From NCBI GenBank assembly GCA_963807235.1, contig CAWEBF010000035.1, forward strand, positions 124,001-188,000: a DNA stretch of 64,000 nucleotides, given 5' to 3'. Of the stretch, positions 1 through 8,322 are shown piece by piece. Position numbers and translations under genes: made by a program. The stretch is from CAWEBF01 sp963807235. Lineage in GTDB: Bacteria > Acidobacteriota > Vicinamibacteria > Vicinamibacterales > UBA2999. The notes under the pieces were generated by a model. That model did not search any database, was not told the DNA's origin, and saw only the letters and a program-made list of their open reading frames with translations. Numbering within the stretch: the stretch's first letter is position 1; the number at the start of each line of letters is the position of its first letter.

Positions 1-2575
1 ACGCGGTAACGAAGGCACGATCCAGATCGACGGCATGAACGTCGGGTCGGCGTTCAACGGCGGCGGTGTCGCGGGCTTCGGCTATCCGATCGGCGAGTCG
101 TCGGAGATTCAGGTGACGATCGCGGGCGGCCTCGGCGAGGTCGACCGCGGCGGCCCGCAGTTCAACCTCATTCCGAAGACGGGCGGGAACACCTTCAGCG
201 GCACTGCGTTTCTGAGCACCGCGGGAAAGTGGTCGCAGGGCGACAACCTCACCGACGAGCTGAAAAGCTTCGGTCTGACGAACGTTCCGGCGCTGATCAA
301 GAACTGGGACACGAACTTTGCGCTCGGCGGTCCGATCATCCGGGATCGGCTGTGGTTCTTCAACAACGTCAGGAGCTACGGCAACCAGCAGGAGATTCCC
401 GGTCTGTTCGGCAACCTCAACGCCGGCAATCAGGCGTCGTGGAACTACCAGAAGGACGAGAACCTCCCGGCACGTGCCGCGGCGGCGAAGATGATCGAGG
501 CCATTCGCCTCACCGGACAGGTAACGGCCCGGCACAAGGTCGGGTTCTACCTGGATTATCAGCAGGTGTGCAACGGGTCTGCCTACACCCAGGGCGCGGA
601 GCAGTGCCGCGACCGTGGTGAGGACTGGGTCGCGCTCGGCAGCGTTGGCGCAGGGTTCTTCGGCGCGCTCGCGCCAGAGGCCGGCAACGTCTGGGACAAC
701 CGCGAGAAAATCACGCAGGGATCGTGGACCTCGCCGTTCACGAACAAGCTGCTCTTCGAGGCCGGCGTGTCGCAGTTCGCCAGCCGCTTTGGCGGGCAGA
801 TTCCGGGCGGCGCGCTGACCAACTTCATTCCGGTGCAGGAACAGGTCTCGACGGCGGCGACGGGTACCCCGGTCGGCAACTTCAGTTATCGCGGCTGGGT
901 CTCGGCCGGCGCGAACGAACAGGCGCACAACGTCTGGCGTGCGTCGGCGGCCTACGTCACCGGGTCTCACAGCCTGAAGGTGGGCTACCAGGCGGCCTTC
1001 CAGGTGCAGAAGAACTTCCAGAACGCCGGCAGCCAGATCAGGTACATCTTCAACAACCGGAACCCGATTCAGTACGAGCTGCGTGATGCGCCGTTCTGGT
1101 CGAGCAACCGCACGCGTTTCGATGCGTTCTACATCCAGGATCAGTTCACACGCGGCCGGCTCACGCTGCAGGGCGGCCTGCGCTACGAGCATGCGTGGAG
1201 CTGGTTCCCGGAGGGGGAGAACGGTGTGGTCGAGGACAACGCGTACGGCTCAAAATTCATCTTCCCCGAGAAGGATGGCGTAACCGGATATCACGACATC
1301 ACTCCGCGCATGGGCGCGGCCTACGATCTATTCGGCAACGGCAAGACGGCGCTGAAGGTCAACTTCAGCAAGTTCCTGCAGGCCGCGAACAACGACGCTC
1401 AGTACACAATCGCAAATCCGGCGACCACCTTCCAGCAGACCACGAACGTCGCCTGGACCGACTCCGACGGCGACAAGGTCGTGGACTGCAACGTCATGAA
1501 CCGCCTTGGCGAGAACAACGCCGCGACCGGCGGCGACGTCTGCGGCCCGTGGCTCAACGGAAACTTCGGCAACCCGTTCAGCACGACGGTCGTGAACCCG
1601 GATGTCCTGCACGGCTGGGGAGTCCGGCCCTACGACTGGCAGTTCAGCATCGGCGCCCAGCACGAGCTGCTGACGCGCGTCGCCGTGGACGTGACCTATA
1701 GCCGCCGCTCCTGGGGCAACCACTTCTTCACCGACAATCGCGCCCTGACCCCGGCCGACTTCGATACGGCCACCATCACCGCGCCGAGGCATCAGGACCT
1801 GCCGAATGGCGGCGGATACCCGGTCACGTTCGCGACCAGGAACGCGCGCTCGCCCATCGGCGCTGTGGACAACTACTACACGTTTGCCGACGACTTCGGC
1901 GACGTCACCACCTACTGGCACGGCGTCGATTTCACCCTCAATGCGCGGACGAGCAACGGCATCACCTTCCAGGGCGGCACCAGCACGGGACGCGGGGTAC
2001 ACGACTACTGCGACATCACCGCCGCGCTGCCGGAGCTGTTCGTGACGGTCGGATCGGTGCTCGCCAATGCACAGAACGCAGCGTGTGCGGTGGATGAGCC
2101 GTGGCTGTCGACGTATCTCGGCTCCGTGACCTACACGGTTCCGAAGATCGACGTGCTGCTGGCCGGATCGATCAGATCGACTGCGAACGTGCAGCCCTCG
2201 ACGATCAACACGTTCGTGGCCTCCAACGGCGCATCGCTGCCGGCGAATTACAACGTCAACAGCGCGATCATGCAGACGTCGAACCTGGCACGGCCGCTGG
2301 CGCCGGGTCTGCCGTTCCAGACCGTCGATCTCACCTTGCCCGGGGAGGTCTACATGGACCGCGTCAACCTGGTCTCTCTGCGGGTCGCGAAGATCCTGCG
2401 CTTCGGCCGCACGTCGACCAACGTCGGCTTCGACTTCTACAACCTGCTGAACGCCAACACCGGGACGGCGTTCCAGCAGGTCTACAACGTCGATCCGAAC
2501 AACGTCGTCTGGGCGAGGCCGACGACCATCCTCACCCCGCGCTTCGCGCGGTTCAACGTGACGCTCAACTTCTGA
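1..2575 (+). CDS. TonB-dependent receptor, Oar-like (5' end missing)
   Basis: The frame is already open at the window edge (codons for RGNEGTIQIDGMNVG precede the first internal ATG at 35), so the carboxypeptidase-regulatory N-terminus expected of this family lies outside. What remains is about 858 residues: the end of the plug (the stretch GGPQFNLIPKTGGNTFSG is typical of Oar-like plugs) followed by a long outer-membrane beta-barrel rich in aromatic alternation. The protein ends in NVTLNF, a terminal phenylalanine as expected for BamA-recognised barrels. Such receptors in Acidobacteriota import unknown polymers or metal complexes across the outer membrane with TonB energy. The substrate cannot be read from the sequence. 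A hairpin follows the stop. Confidence 0.9.
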   Translation, partial: RGNEGTIQIDGMNVGSAFNGGGVAGFGYPIGESSEIQVTIAGGLGEVDRGGPQFNLIPKTGGNTFSGTAFLSTAGKWSQGDNLTDELKSFGLTNVPALIKNWDTNFALGGPIIRDRLWFFNNVRSYGNQQEIPGLFGNLNAGNQASWNYQKDENLPARAAAAKMIEAIRLTGQVTARHKVGFYLDYQQVCNGSAYTQGAEQCRDRGEDWVALGSVGAGFFGALAPEAGNVWDNREKITQGSWTSPFTNKLLFEAGVSQFASRFGGQIPGGALTNFIPVQEQVSTAATGTPVGNFSYRGWVSAGANEQAHNVWRASAAYVTGSHSLKVGYQAAFQVQKNFQNAGSQIRYIFNNRNPIQYELRDAPFWSSNRTRFDAFYIQDQFTRGRLTLQGGLRYEHAWSWFPEGENGVVEDNAYGSKFIFPEKDGVTGYHDITPRMGAAYDLFGNGKTALKVNFSKFLQAANNDAQYTIANPATTFQQTTNVAWTDSDGDKVVDCNVMNRLGENNAATGGDVCGPWLNGNFGNPFSTTVVNPDVLHGWGVRPYDWQFSIGAQHELLTRVAVDVTYSRRSWGNHFFTDNRALTPADFDTATITAPRHQDLPNGGGYPVTFATRNARSPIGAVDNYYTFADDFGDVTTYWHGVDFTLNARTSNGITFQGGTSTGRGVHDYCDITAALPELFVTVGSVLANAQNAACAVDEPWLSTYLGSVTYTVPKIDVLLAGSIRSTANVQPSTINTFVASNGASLPANYNVNSAIMQTSNLARPLAPGLPFQTVDLTLPGEVYMDRVNLVSLRVAKILRFGRTSTNVGFDFYNLLNANTGTAFQQVYNVDPNNVVWARPTTILTPRFARFNVTLNF

Positions 2576-2598
2576 TCTTCAAGCGACGCTACGCCAAG

Positions 2599-2636
2599 GG
2601 AGCGAGGCGCGGATCAACGCCTCGCCTCGCTCCAGG
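2599..2636. terminator. Hairpin after TonB receptor gene
   Basis: GCGAGGCG at 2602-2609 pairs perfectly with CGCCTCGC at 2618-2625 across an 8-nt loop, 27 bases after the stop codon. There is no U-tract, so it may be a processing or folding element rather than a classical intrinsic terminator. The GCGAGGC core recurs in hairpins at 42060 and 53485. Confidence 0.5.
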
Positions 2637-2700
2637 TTGCACCCCAACCTTCCTGGGTATATCCTCGGCCACCTCGCGAACGGACTGGGAGGTACGCCAG

Positions 2701-3135
2701 ATGCTGCGCGGCCGAGAGCCTTTACGCCGGTTTGTCGTCGGAGTCGTGTTCCTTGCCATGGGGGCCACGGCCGTCATCGCGCATCATTCGTTTGCTGTGT
2801 TCGATCACAGCCAGACGGTGACCGTCACCGGCACGGTGACGCGGTTCCAGTGGACCAACCCCCACGGCTTTCTCGAAATGGACTACCGCGCCGCAGATGG
2901 CTCGACGAAGCACTACACCATCGAGCTGACCAGCATCAACATGCTGTCGCGCGCAGGGTGGACCTCGCGATCCGTGAAGGCCGGCGAGATGGTGAAGGCG
3001 ATGGTGGCGCCACTTCTCAGCGGTGAGCCCGGGGGCCTCCTGCTCGAGATGACGTTCGCGGACGGACGCAAGCTGGTGTCTCCGGTGCCGGCCCCGACCA
3101 CGTTCACTCGCACACCCGAGAAGGAGCTTCGATGA
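2701..3135 (+). CDS. DUF6152 family secreted protein
   Basis: 144 residues. An N-terminal hydrophobic segment (about residues 10-27, VVGVVFLAMGATAVIAHH) is a signal peptide or anchor. The rest matches the DUF6152 pattern: HHSFAVFD at the start of the mature part, then GTVTRFQWTNPHGFLEMD and a beta-rich body. The HHS and NPH histidines would suit metal binding, but this is only a suggestion. I chose the ATG at 2701 because it begins the signal peptide. Its stop overlaps the next ATG (ATGA at 3132-3135), so the two genes are translationally coupled and probably act together. No biochemical role is established for the family. Confidence 0.85.
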   Translation: MLRGREPLRRFVVGVVFLAMGATAVIAHHSFAVFDHSQTVTVTGTVTRFQWTNPHGFLEMDYRAADGSTKHYTIELTSINMLSRAGWTSRSVKAGEMVKAMVAPLLSGEPGGLLLEMTFADGRKLVSPVPAPTTFTRTPEKELR

Positions 3136-3923
3136 CTGCGGCTGCATGGGTTGCTGCGGCGGCGGTGCTGGCTGGCGCCGCCGCCTTCGCCACGGGCGCC
3201 GATGCGCAGTCGGCGGCCGGTGGCGGAGCCTCGGTTCTTCCGGATATCACCGGCTCCTGGGAGCGGGTAGGGCCTGGCGCGCTGGCTGGCGGGCAAGGCA
3301 CCGACACTCGCACGCCGCCCCCCGTGCCGCCGCCGCCCCTCAAGATGGCGTATCTCGGTGAGTGGCGGGCGCGCCAGCAGGCGGCGCGCGAGGCCACGGC
3401 CAAGGGACAGCCGATCGGCATCAACTGGGTCAACTGCCTCCCTGACGGCATGCCTGGGATGATGCAGGGCCCGTTTCCGATGGAGATTCTCCAGACACGA
3501 GGCCAGGTCACCATCATCCAGGAGTCGTTCACGCAGGTGAGACGGATCCTCCTGGATCGTCCGCAGAAGAAGATCGACGAGGTGGACCCGAACTTCTACG
3601 GCCACTCCGTCGGCAAATGGAACGGCGACACGCTCGTCGTCGAGACGATCGGTATCAAGGAAGACGTGCGGTATCAGAACGTCCCGCACTCGAGCGCCAT
3701 GCGCATCACCGAGCGGATCCGGTTGGCGCAGCCCAACGTGCTCTGGGACGAGATCACGATCGAGGACCCCGAAACGCTGGAGAAGCCGTGGGCGTTCACA
3801 TTCGCCTACCGGCGAATGCCGAACTACACGCTGCTCGAGTACATCTGCGAAGACAACCGCGAGTACATCGACGAGAAGGGCTTGCAGCGGATGCGGCTCG
3901 GCGGCACTGCGCCCGCGCGTTGA
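3132..3923 (+). CDS. Conserved secreted protein of unknown function, coupled to DUF6152 gene
   Basis: 263 residues with a clear signal peptide (residues 1-26, ending ATGADAQ). The mature protein has a proline-rich segment (TPPPVPPPPL, about residue 60) and a conserved body with WNGDTLVVETIGIKED and ITERIRL. I recognise this type as a frequent partner of DUF6152 genes in Acidobacteriota. No catalytic motif stands out. The 4-bp overlap with the upstream gene supports co-translation and a shared envelope function. It could be a lipocalin-like beta protein, but I would not assign a function. Confidence 0.8.
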   Translation: MTAAAWVAAAAVLAGAAAFATGADAQSAAGGGASVLPDITGSWERVGPGALAGGQGTDTRTPPPVPPPPLKMAYLGEWRARQQAAREATAKGQPIGINWVNCLPDGMPGMMQGPFPMEILQTRGQVTIIQESFTQVRRILLDRPQKKIDEVDPNFYGHSVGKWNGDTLVVETIGIKEDVRYQNVPHSSAMRITERIRLAQPNVLWDEITIEDPETLEKPWAFTFAYRRMPNYTLLEYICEDNREYIDEKGLQRMRLGGTAPAR

Positions 3924-3937
3924 TCGCTCGGCGCCAC

Positions 3938-3953
3938 GCAGGCGCACGCCTGC
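3938..3953. terminator. Bidirectional hairpin between convergent genes
   Basis: GCAGGCG (3938-3944) and CGCCTGC (3947-3953) form a perfect stem between convergent genes ending at 3923 and 3975. The 3' flank GCCTGCAAATCAGC (3948-3961) nearly repeats at the hairpin region after the MutS-like gene (34745-34758). Confidence 0.45.
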
Positions 3954-3974
3954 AAATCAGCGCCGCAAGGGGAC

Positions 3975-5606
3975 CTACTCCTCGCTCATGTAGGGGTAGG
4001 TGTAATCCACGGGGGGCACGAAGGTTTCCTTCACCGTCCGCACGCTCGCCCACCGCAGCAGATTCACCTTCGATCCGGCCTTGTCGTTGGTACCCGACCC
4101 GCGCGCACCCCCGAACGGCTGCTGCCCCACCACGGCGCCCGTGGGCTTGTCATTGACGTAGAAGTTGCCGGCGGCGTTGCGCAGCGCGCTCATCGCGTGG
4201 CGCACCGCGCCGCGGTCGGTGGCAAACACCGAACCGGTCAGCGCATACGGCGTGCTTGTGTCCACGACGCGCAGGACGTCGTCCCACCCCGAGTCGGGGT
4301 AGACGTAGGCCGTCACCACCGGCCCGAAGATCTCCTCACGCATCAGCCGGTACGACGGGTCCTTTGTCTCGACGAGCGTGGGCTCCACGAAGAAGCCCAC
4401 GTCATCATGAGCGCCCGCGCCCTGGTGAATCGTGGCATTGCGGCGCGCGTCGTCCAGGTAGCCGCTGATGCGGGTCAGCGCCTTGCGGTCGATCACGGCG
4501 CCGCAGAACGTGCGGAAGTCGGCCACGTCGCCGACGCGCATCTGCCGCATGATGGCCACCACGCGGTCGCGAACACCGGGCCACAGGGAGCTGGGCACGT
4601 AGATGCGGCTGCACGCCGAGCACTTCTGCCCCTGGAACTCGAAGCCGCCGCGCGCAATTGCCACGGCCAGCGCCTCGGGGTCGGCCGACGCGTGGGCCAG
4701 GATGAAGTCCTTCCCGCCGGTTTCACCGACCAGGCGCGGGTAGGAGCGGTAGCTGCCCACGTTGGCCCCTACCTTGTGCCACATCTCGTTGAACACCGCC
4801 GTGCTGCCGGTGAAGTGCACGCCGGCCAGATCTGGTGATGCCAGCGCCGCCGCCGACACCATGGCGCCGTCGCCAGGGACAAAGTTGATGACGCCGGGTG
4901 GCAGTCCCGCGGCCTCGAGCAGCCGCATCAGGTAGTAGCCGCTGAGAATCGCGGTGGACGCGGGCTTCCACACGACGGTGTTGCCGAGCAGTGCCGGCGC
5001 CGTGGGCAGGTTCGCGGCGATGGACGTGAAGTTGAACGGCGTGACGGCGAAGACGAACCCTTCGAGCGGCCGGTACTCCACCATGTTCCACGCCGCGGGG
5101 GTGCTGAGCGGCTGCTCGGCGTGGAGCTCCTGCACGAAGTGGGCGTTGAAACGCCAGAAGTCCACGCTTTCCGCCGCTGCATCGATCTCCGCCTGGAACA
5201 CGGTCTTCGATTGACCCAGCATCGTGGCCGCGTTCAGTGTCGGCCGCCACGTCGTGTTCAGCATCTCCGCCGCACGCAGGAACACGGCCGCCCGCTCGTG
5301 CCACGCCCAGCTGGCCCACTCGCCTTTGGCGGCTTGCGCGGCGGCGATCGCGGCGGCGACGTGATCCGGTTCGGCCATGTGCCAGTCAGCCAGCACGTGC
5401 GCGTGGTTGTGCGGCATCACGGCCTGCTGGAGCTGGCCGGTCCGGATCTCCTTGCCGCCGATGATCAGCGGAATGTCCGCCTTCTCTCCCGCCATCTGCT
5501 TCAGCCGGGCCTTGAGTGCGGCGCGCTCCGGAGAGCCGGGCAGATAAGAGCGGTTGTAGTCGTTCTGCGGTGCCGGGACCCGCGGGATGCCTGCGAAGGA
5601 AGACAT
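3975..5606 (-). CDS. pruA: L-glutamate gamma-semialdehyde dehydrogenase (P5C dehydrogenase)
   Basis: 543 residues, an aldehyde dehydrogenase of the single-domain, mitochondrial-type P5CDH group. It oxidises glutamate semialdehyde (from 1-pyrroline-5-carboxylate) to glutamate with NAD+, the second step of proline degradation, in the cytosol. Seen in the sequence: the N-terminal NDYNRSYLPGSPERAALK typical of this group, the Glu-bearing LVGETGGKDF, the catalytic cysteine in GQKCSACSR (about residue 330), and EEIFGPVVTAYVYPD. Full length for the family. No proline dehydrogenase gene lies beside it, so it is not a PutA-type fusion or a local operon. Confidence 0.93.
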   Translation of the reverse strand: MSSFAGIPRVPAPQNDYNRSYLPGSPERAALKARLKQMAGEKADIPLIIGGKEIRTGQLQQAVMPHNHAHVLADWHMAEPDHVAAAIAAAQAAKGEWASWAWHERAAVFLRAAEMLNTTWRPTLNAATMLGQSKTVFQAEIDAAAESVDFWRFNAHFVQELHAEQPLSTPAAWNMVEYRPLEGFVFAVTPFNFTSIAANLPTAPALLGNTVVWKPASTAILSGYYLMRLLEAAGLPPGVINFVPGDGAMVSAAALASPDLAGVHFTGSTAVFNEMWHKVGANVGSYRSYPRLVGETGGKDFILAHASADPEALAVAIARGGFEFQGQKCSACSRIYVPSSLWPGVRDRVVAIMRQMRVGDVADFRTFCGAVIDRKALTRISGYLDDARRNATIHQGAGAHDDVGFFVEPTLVETKDPSYRLMREEIFGPVVTAYVYPDSGWDDVLRVVDTSTPYALTGSVFATDRGAVRHAMSALRNAAGNFYVNDKPTGAVVGQQPFGGARGSGTNDKAGSKVNLLRWASVRTVKETFVPPVDYTYPYMSEE

Positions 5607-5620
5607 GAGGGGATCTTAGC

Positions 5621-5699
5621 GGACTGTCGGTGGAGGTTGGTACGGACTGTCGATGGAAGTTGGTGGTTCGTGGTTCGTAGTTCGTAGTTCGTAGTTGAG
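5621..5699. repeat. 23-bp direct repeat pair plus heptamer array
   Basis: Two imperfect 23-bp copies (5621-5643 and 5644-5666, both beginning GGACTGTCG) run into five 7-bp units at 5665-5699: GGTTCGT twice, AGTTCGT twice and a degenerate AGTTGAG. The array lies between two minus-strand genes and stops 1 base from the stop codon of the M20 gene. Confidence 0.8.
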
Positions 5700-5700
5700 C

Positions 5701-7042
5701 TCAGCGAGACTTTGGCATCAGGGTCCGGAGGGCGATCACTTCGGCCGCGATGGCGGCCTTCAGCGTCGGCTCTCGGTCGGGCGCAAACTGCGCCGAGTGC
5801 AGCGAGGGCAGCGGCGCGCCGCCCTTGATCGACGCGTCGTACTTGGACTGCTCCACCGCCCCGATGCGCAGCATCAGCGTGGGCACGCCCGCCAGGTGAA
5901 ACTCGGCGAAATCCTCGCTGGCCATCTCAGGCGGCGCGTCCCTCACGGCGGTGCCCAGCTCGCGGACCAGCGCGTCCTTGACGCGCTCGGTGAGCGCGGG
6001 ATCGTTCACGAGCGCCGTCGCGCCCTCGACAAACTCGACCAACGGCTCCCTGGGCGCGTCGGCCGCGGCCGCCTCGGCCTTGACGTTGCGCCTGATGCCA
6101 GCCAGCAGGCGCTGCCGCACGGGCTGGGTGAAGGAACGGACCGTCAGCTGCAGCTTCACCTCGTCGGGGATGATGTTGTTCTTCGTGCCGCCGTGGATCG
6201 TGCCGACCGTGATCACCGCGGGGTCGAACGGCGAGTTCTCGCGCGACACGATTGTTTGAAGTGCCAGCACCACGCGTGCGGCAATCACCACCGGGTCCAC
6301 CGTGGACTCGGGCCGCGCGCCGTGCCCGCCGCGGCCGTAGATCGTGATGTCGATGCTGTCGGCGTTGGTCAGAATCGGACCTGCGTGGTAGCCGACCACG
6401 CCGGCGGGAAGCCGCGCGTCGTCGTGAATCGCGATCGCATAGTCGGGCTTCGGAAACCTCGTGAACAGGCCGTCCTTCAACATGGCCTGCGCACCGGCGA
6501 TCAGCTCCTCTGCCGGCTGCCCGATGAGCATCAGCGTCCCCGACCAGCGGGTTCGATCCCCCGCCATGATCCGCGCCGTGCTCATCCACGCGGCCATGTG
6601 GACGTCGTGTCCGCACGCGTGCATCACGCCCACTTCCGCCCCGCTGCCGTCCTTGGTGCGCACCGTGCTGGCGTAGGGCAAGCCTGTCGCTTCGGTGACG
6701 GGCAGCGCGTCCAGTTCGGTTCGCAGCATGACCGTCGGCCCCGGACCGTTCTTCAATACACCGACGACGCCTGTGCCACCGATGCCCGTGGTGACGTCGT
6801 AGCCCAGTTGGCGCAACCCGGTGGCCATCTTGGCGGCGGTCTGGGTTTCTTTGCCCGAGAGCTCCGGCGACTGATGCAGGTCCCTGTAGAGCGCGTCGGC
6901 CTGGGCGTACACGGCCGCGACCTCCGCCTCGACACCCGACGGCGCGTTGCGCACTCAGGTTCACGGCCGGAAGTATCGCCAACACGCACAGAAGGACGAT
7001 TCGTTTACTGGAGCCTGGAGCCCGGAGCCTGGAGCCTCTCAT
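5701..7042 (-). CDS. Secreted M20 family amidohydrolase, frameshifted after the signal peptide
   Basis: The main frame (6954-5701) encodes an M20 amidohydrolase of the IAA-amino-acid/hippurate hydrolase type: LYRDLHQSPELSGKE, MLRTELDALPVTEATGLPYAS, the metal-binding ACGHDVHMA, PAEELIAGAQAM and a lid domain with GRGGHGARPE. It would cleave N-acyl amino acids or similar amides using two metal ions. The frame lacks a secretion signal, but an ATG at 7042 in another frame encodes a good one (IVLLCVLAILPAVNLSAQ). Removing one C near 6946 joins LSAQ to APSGVEAEVAAVY, so I annotate one gene with a +1 indel. The start region overlaps a heptamer array. If the break is real, the intact part could start at GTG 6954 as a cytosolic enzyme. 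Confidence 0.82.
7008..7035. repeat. Heptamer array inside the M20 N-terminal coding region
   Basis: Four 7-bp units: CTGGAGC (7008), CTGGAGC (7015), CCGGAGC (7022), CTGGAGC (7029). On the minus strand they encode the GSRLRAPGS stretch just after the proposed ATG at 7042, ahead of the hydrophobic signal core. Confidence 0.8.
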
Positions 7043-7098
7043 CGACACCTCTAGTTGAAGGTGCCGATTGTACTGTTTCGTGGTGGATAATCGGCGTC

Positions 7099-8265
7099 GT
7101 GACGGCCGCGCGTTCGGCGCTCATCGTCGGCGCCGGCATCGGGGGTCTCGCAACCGGGCTGGCGCTCAAACGAGCCGGCTGGCACGTCCGCATCTTCGAA
7201 CGCGCAGCGAATCCACGTGAGCTAGGGTTCGCCGTCCTGCTTGCGCCAAATGCCATAGCCGCCCTGGAGGACCTGGGCGTCGCAGGACCTGTCGTTGCGG
7301 CCGGCGCCACACCAACGTCCGCAGAAGTGCGCCGGCCCGATGGCCGTGTGCTGCGCCGAATCGACGTGGCCGACAGCCGCCTTGCGATAGGCGGCGTGCC
7401 GGTCATCGCGCTGCGCCCGGTGCTGCACGGCACGCTGCTGGAGGCGGTTGGACGCGAGGCGCTGACGCTGAGCGCTGAGGTGACTGGCTTGTCGGCGGCC
7501 GGCAGTCATCCATCGATCACGCTCGCCAGCGGCGAGACCGTCAAAGGCGACCTGGTGATCGGCGCCGACGGCGTTCACTCCGCCGTCCGCCGTGCGGTGC
7601 ATCCGAAGGAGCCGCCGCCGAAAGCGTCGGGCCTTCGTGCCTTGCGCGGTGTGGTATCGGGCACGAGCCAGCATCTCGGACAGCTGGCGGGCGTGCTGTA
7701 CCTGGGACGCGGGCTGGAGTCGGCGGTCGTGAAAGCCGGCACCGACGTCGTGTACTTCTACGTCTCTCTTCGCGATGATCTGGTGGCCGATGTGCCGCGC
7801 GACCCCGCGAGCCTGCTGGCACGTTCGCTGGAGATCCTGGACGAGGGGTTCAGCGCCGTTGCCGGATCGACCCCGCTCGAAGACCTGCGTGTGGACGATC
7901 TCTTCGATCGCGACCCGCTGCCCTACTGGGGAACGCACCAGGTGACGCTCGTCGGCGACGCGGCCCACCCGTTGCTGCCGCACACCGGCCAGGGCGCCGC
8001 GCAGGCGCTCGAGGACGCGGTGGCTCTCGGCCGTGTGCTCCAGCATGAAGCACACATACCTGACGCCCTCCGGCACTACGAACGTGTTCGCGCGCGGCGC
8101 ACCACCGCTCTCCTGTACCAAGGGCGGCGCTACGCCGGTGCGATGCGCACCACGAACCCGCTGTTCTGCTGGGTTCGCGATACCGCCGTGCGTCTGGTGC
8201 CTCGCTGGATGGTCGTGAGGTCCTTCGTGATGGGACAGAAGACGGACCCTTACGAAGGGCTTTAG
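7099..8265 (+). CDS. FAD-dependent aromatic-ring monooxygenase (PHBH/UbiH type)
   Basis: 388 residues from GTG 7099. The dinucleotide-binding fold opens at once with ALIVGAGIGGLATGLALKRAGW, the middle DG motif is GDLVIGADGVHSAVR, and the second FAD motif is VTLVGDAAHPLLPHTGQGAAQALEDA (about residues 285-310). Together these define group A flavoprotein hydroxylases such as salicylate, urate or 3-hydroxybenzoate hydroxylases, which insert one oxygen atom from O2 using NAD(P)H. The substrate cannot be deduced. The GTG was chosen because it places GAGIGG about 10 residues from the N-terminus, as usual. It is convergent with the MATE gene, with a hairpin-forming repeat between. Confidence 0.88.
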   Translation: MTAARSALIVGAGIGGLATGLALKRAGWHVRIFERAANPRELGFAVLLAPNAIAALEDLGVAGPVVAAGATPTSAEVRRPDGRVLRRIDVADSRLAIGGVPVIALRPVLHGTLLEAVGREALTLSAEVTGLSAAGSHPSITLASGETVKGDLVIGADGVHSAVRRAVHPKEPPPKASGLRALRGVVSGTSQHLGQLAGVLYLGRGLESAVVKAGTDVVYFYVSLRDDLVADVPRDPASLLARSLEILDEGFSAVAGSTPLEDLRVDDLFDRDPLPYWGTHQVTLVGDAAHPLLPHTGQGAAQALEDAVALGRVLQHEAHIPDALRHYERVRARRTTALLYQGRRYAGAMRTTNPLFCWVRDTAVRLVPRWMVVRSFVMGQKTDPYEGL

Positions 8266-8322
8266 GCTTTGGGCTTTAGGCTTTTGGCGCGCCAAGAGCC
8301 CAGAGCCTAGAGCCGAGAGCCC
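8257..8322. repeat. Inverted pair of heptamer arrays between convergent genes
   Basis: The left arm is GGGCTTT, AGGCTTT, GGGCTTT, AGGCTTT (8257-8284). The centre is the palindrome TGGCGCGCCA (8285-8294). The right arm is AGAGCCC, AGAGCCT, AGAGCCG, AGAGCCC (8295-8322). The arms are roughly reverse complements with G-U pairs and some A-C mismatches, so the RNA of either strand could form a long imperfect hairpin. It overlaps both flanking stop codons and may act as a bidirectional terminator. Confidence 0.8.

Noticed and set aside
5695..8265. An 856-residue open frame covering the FAD monooxygenase and the region before it
   Set aside because: Only the part from GTG 7099 has a protein-like pattern; the upstream 1400 bases are the antisense of the M20 gene. 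High GC keeps such shadow frames open.
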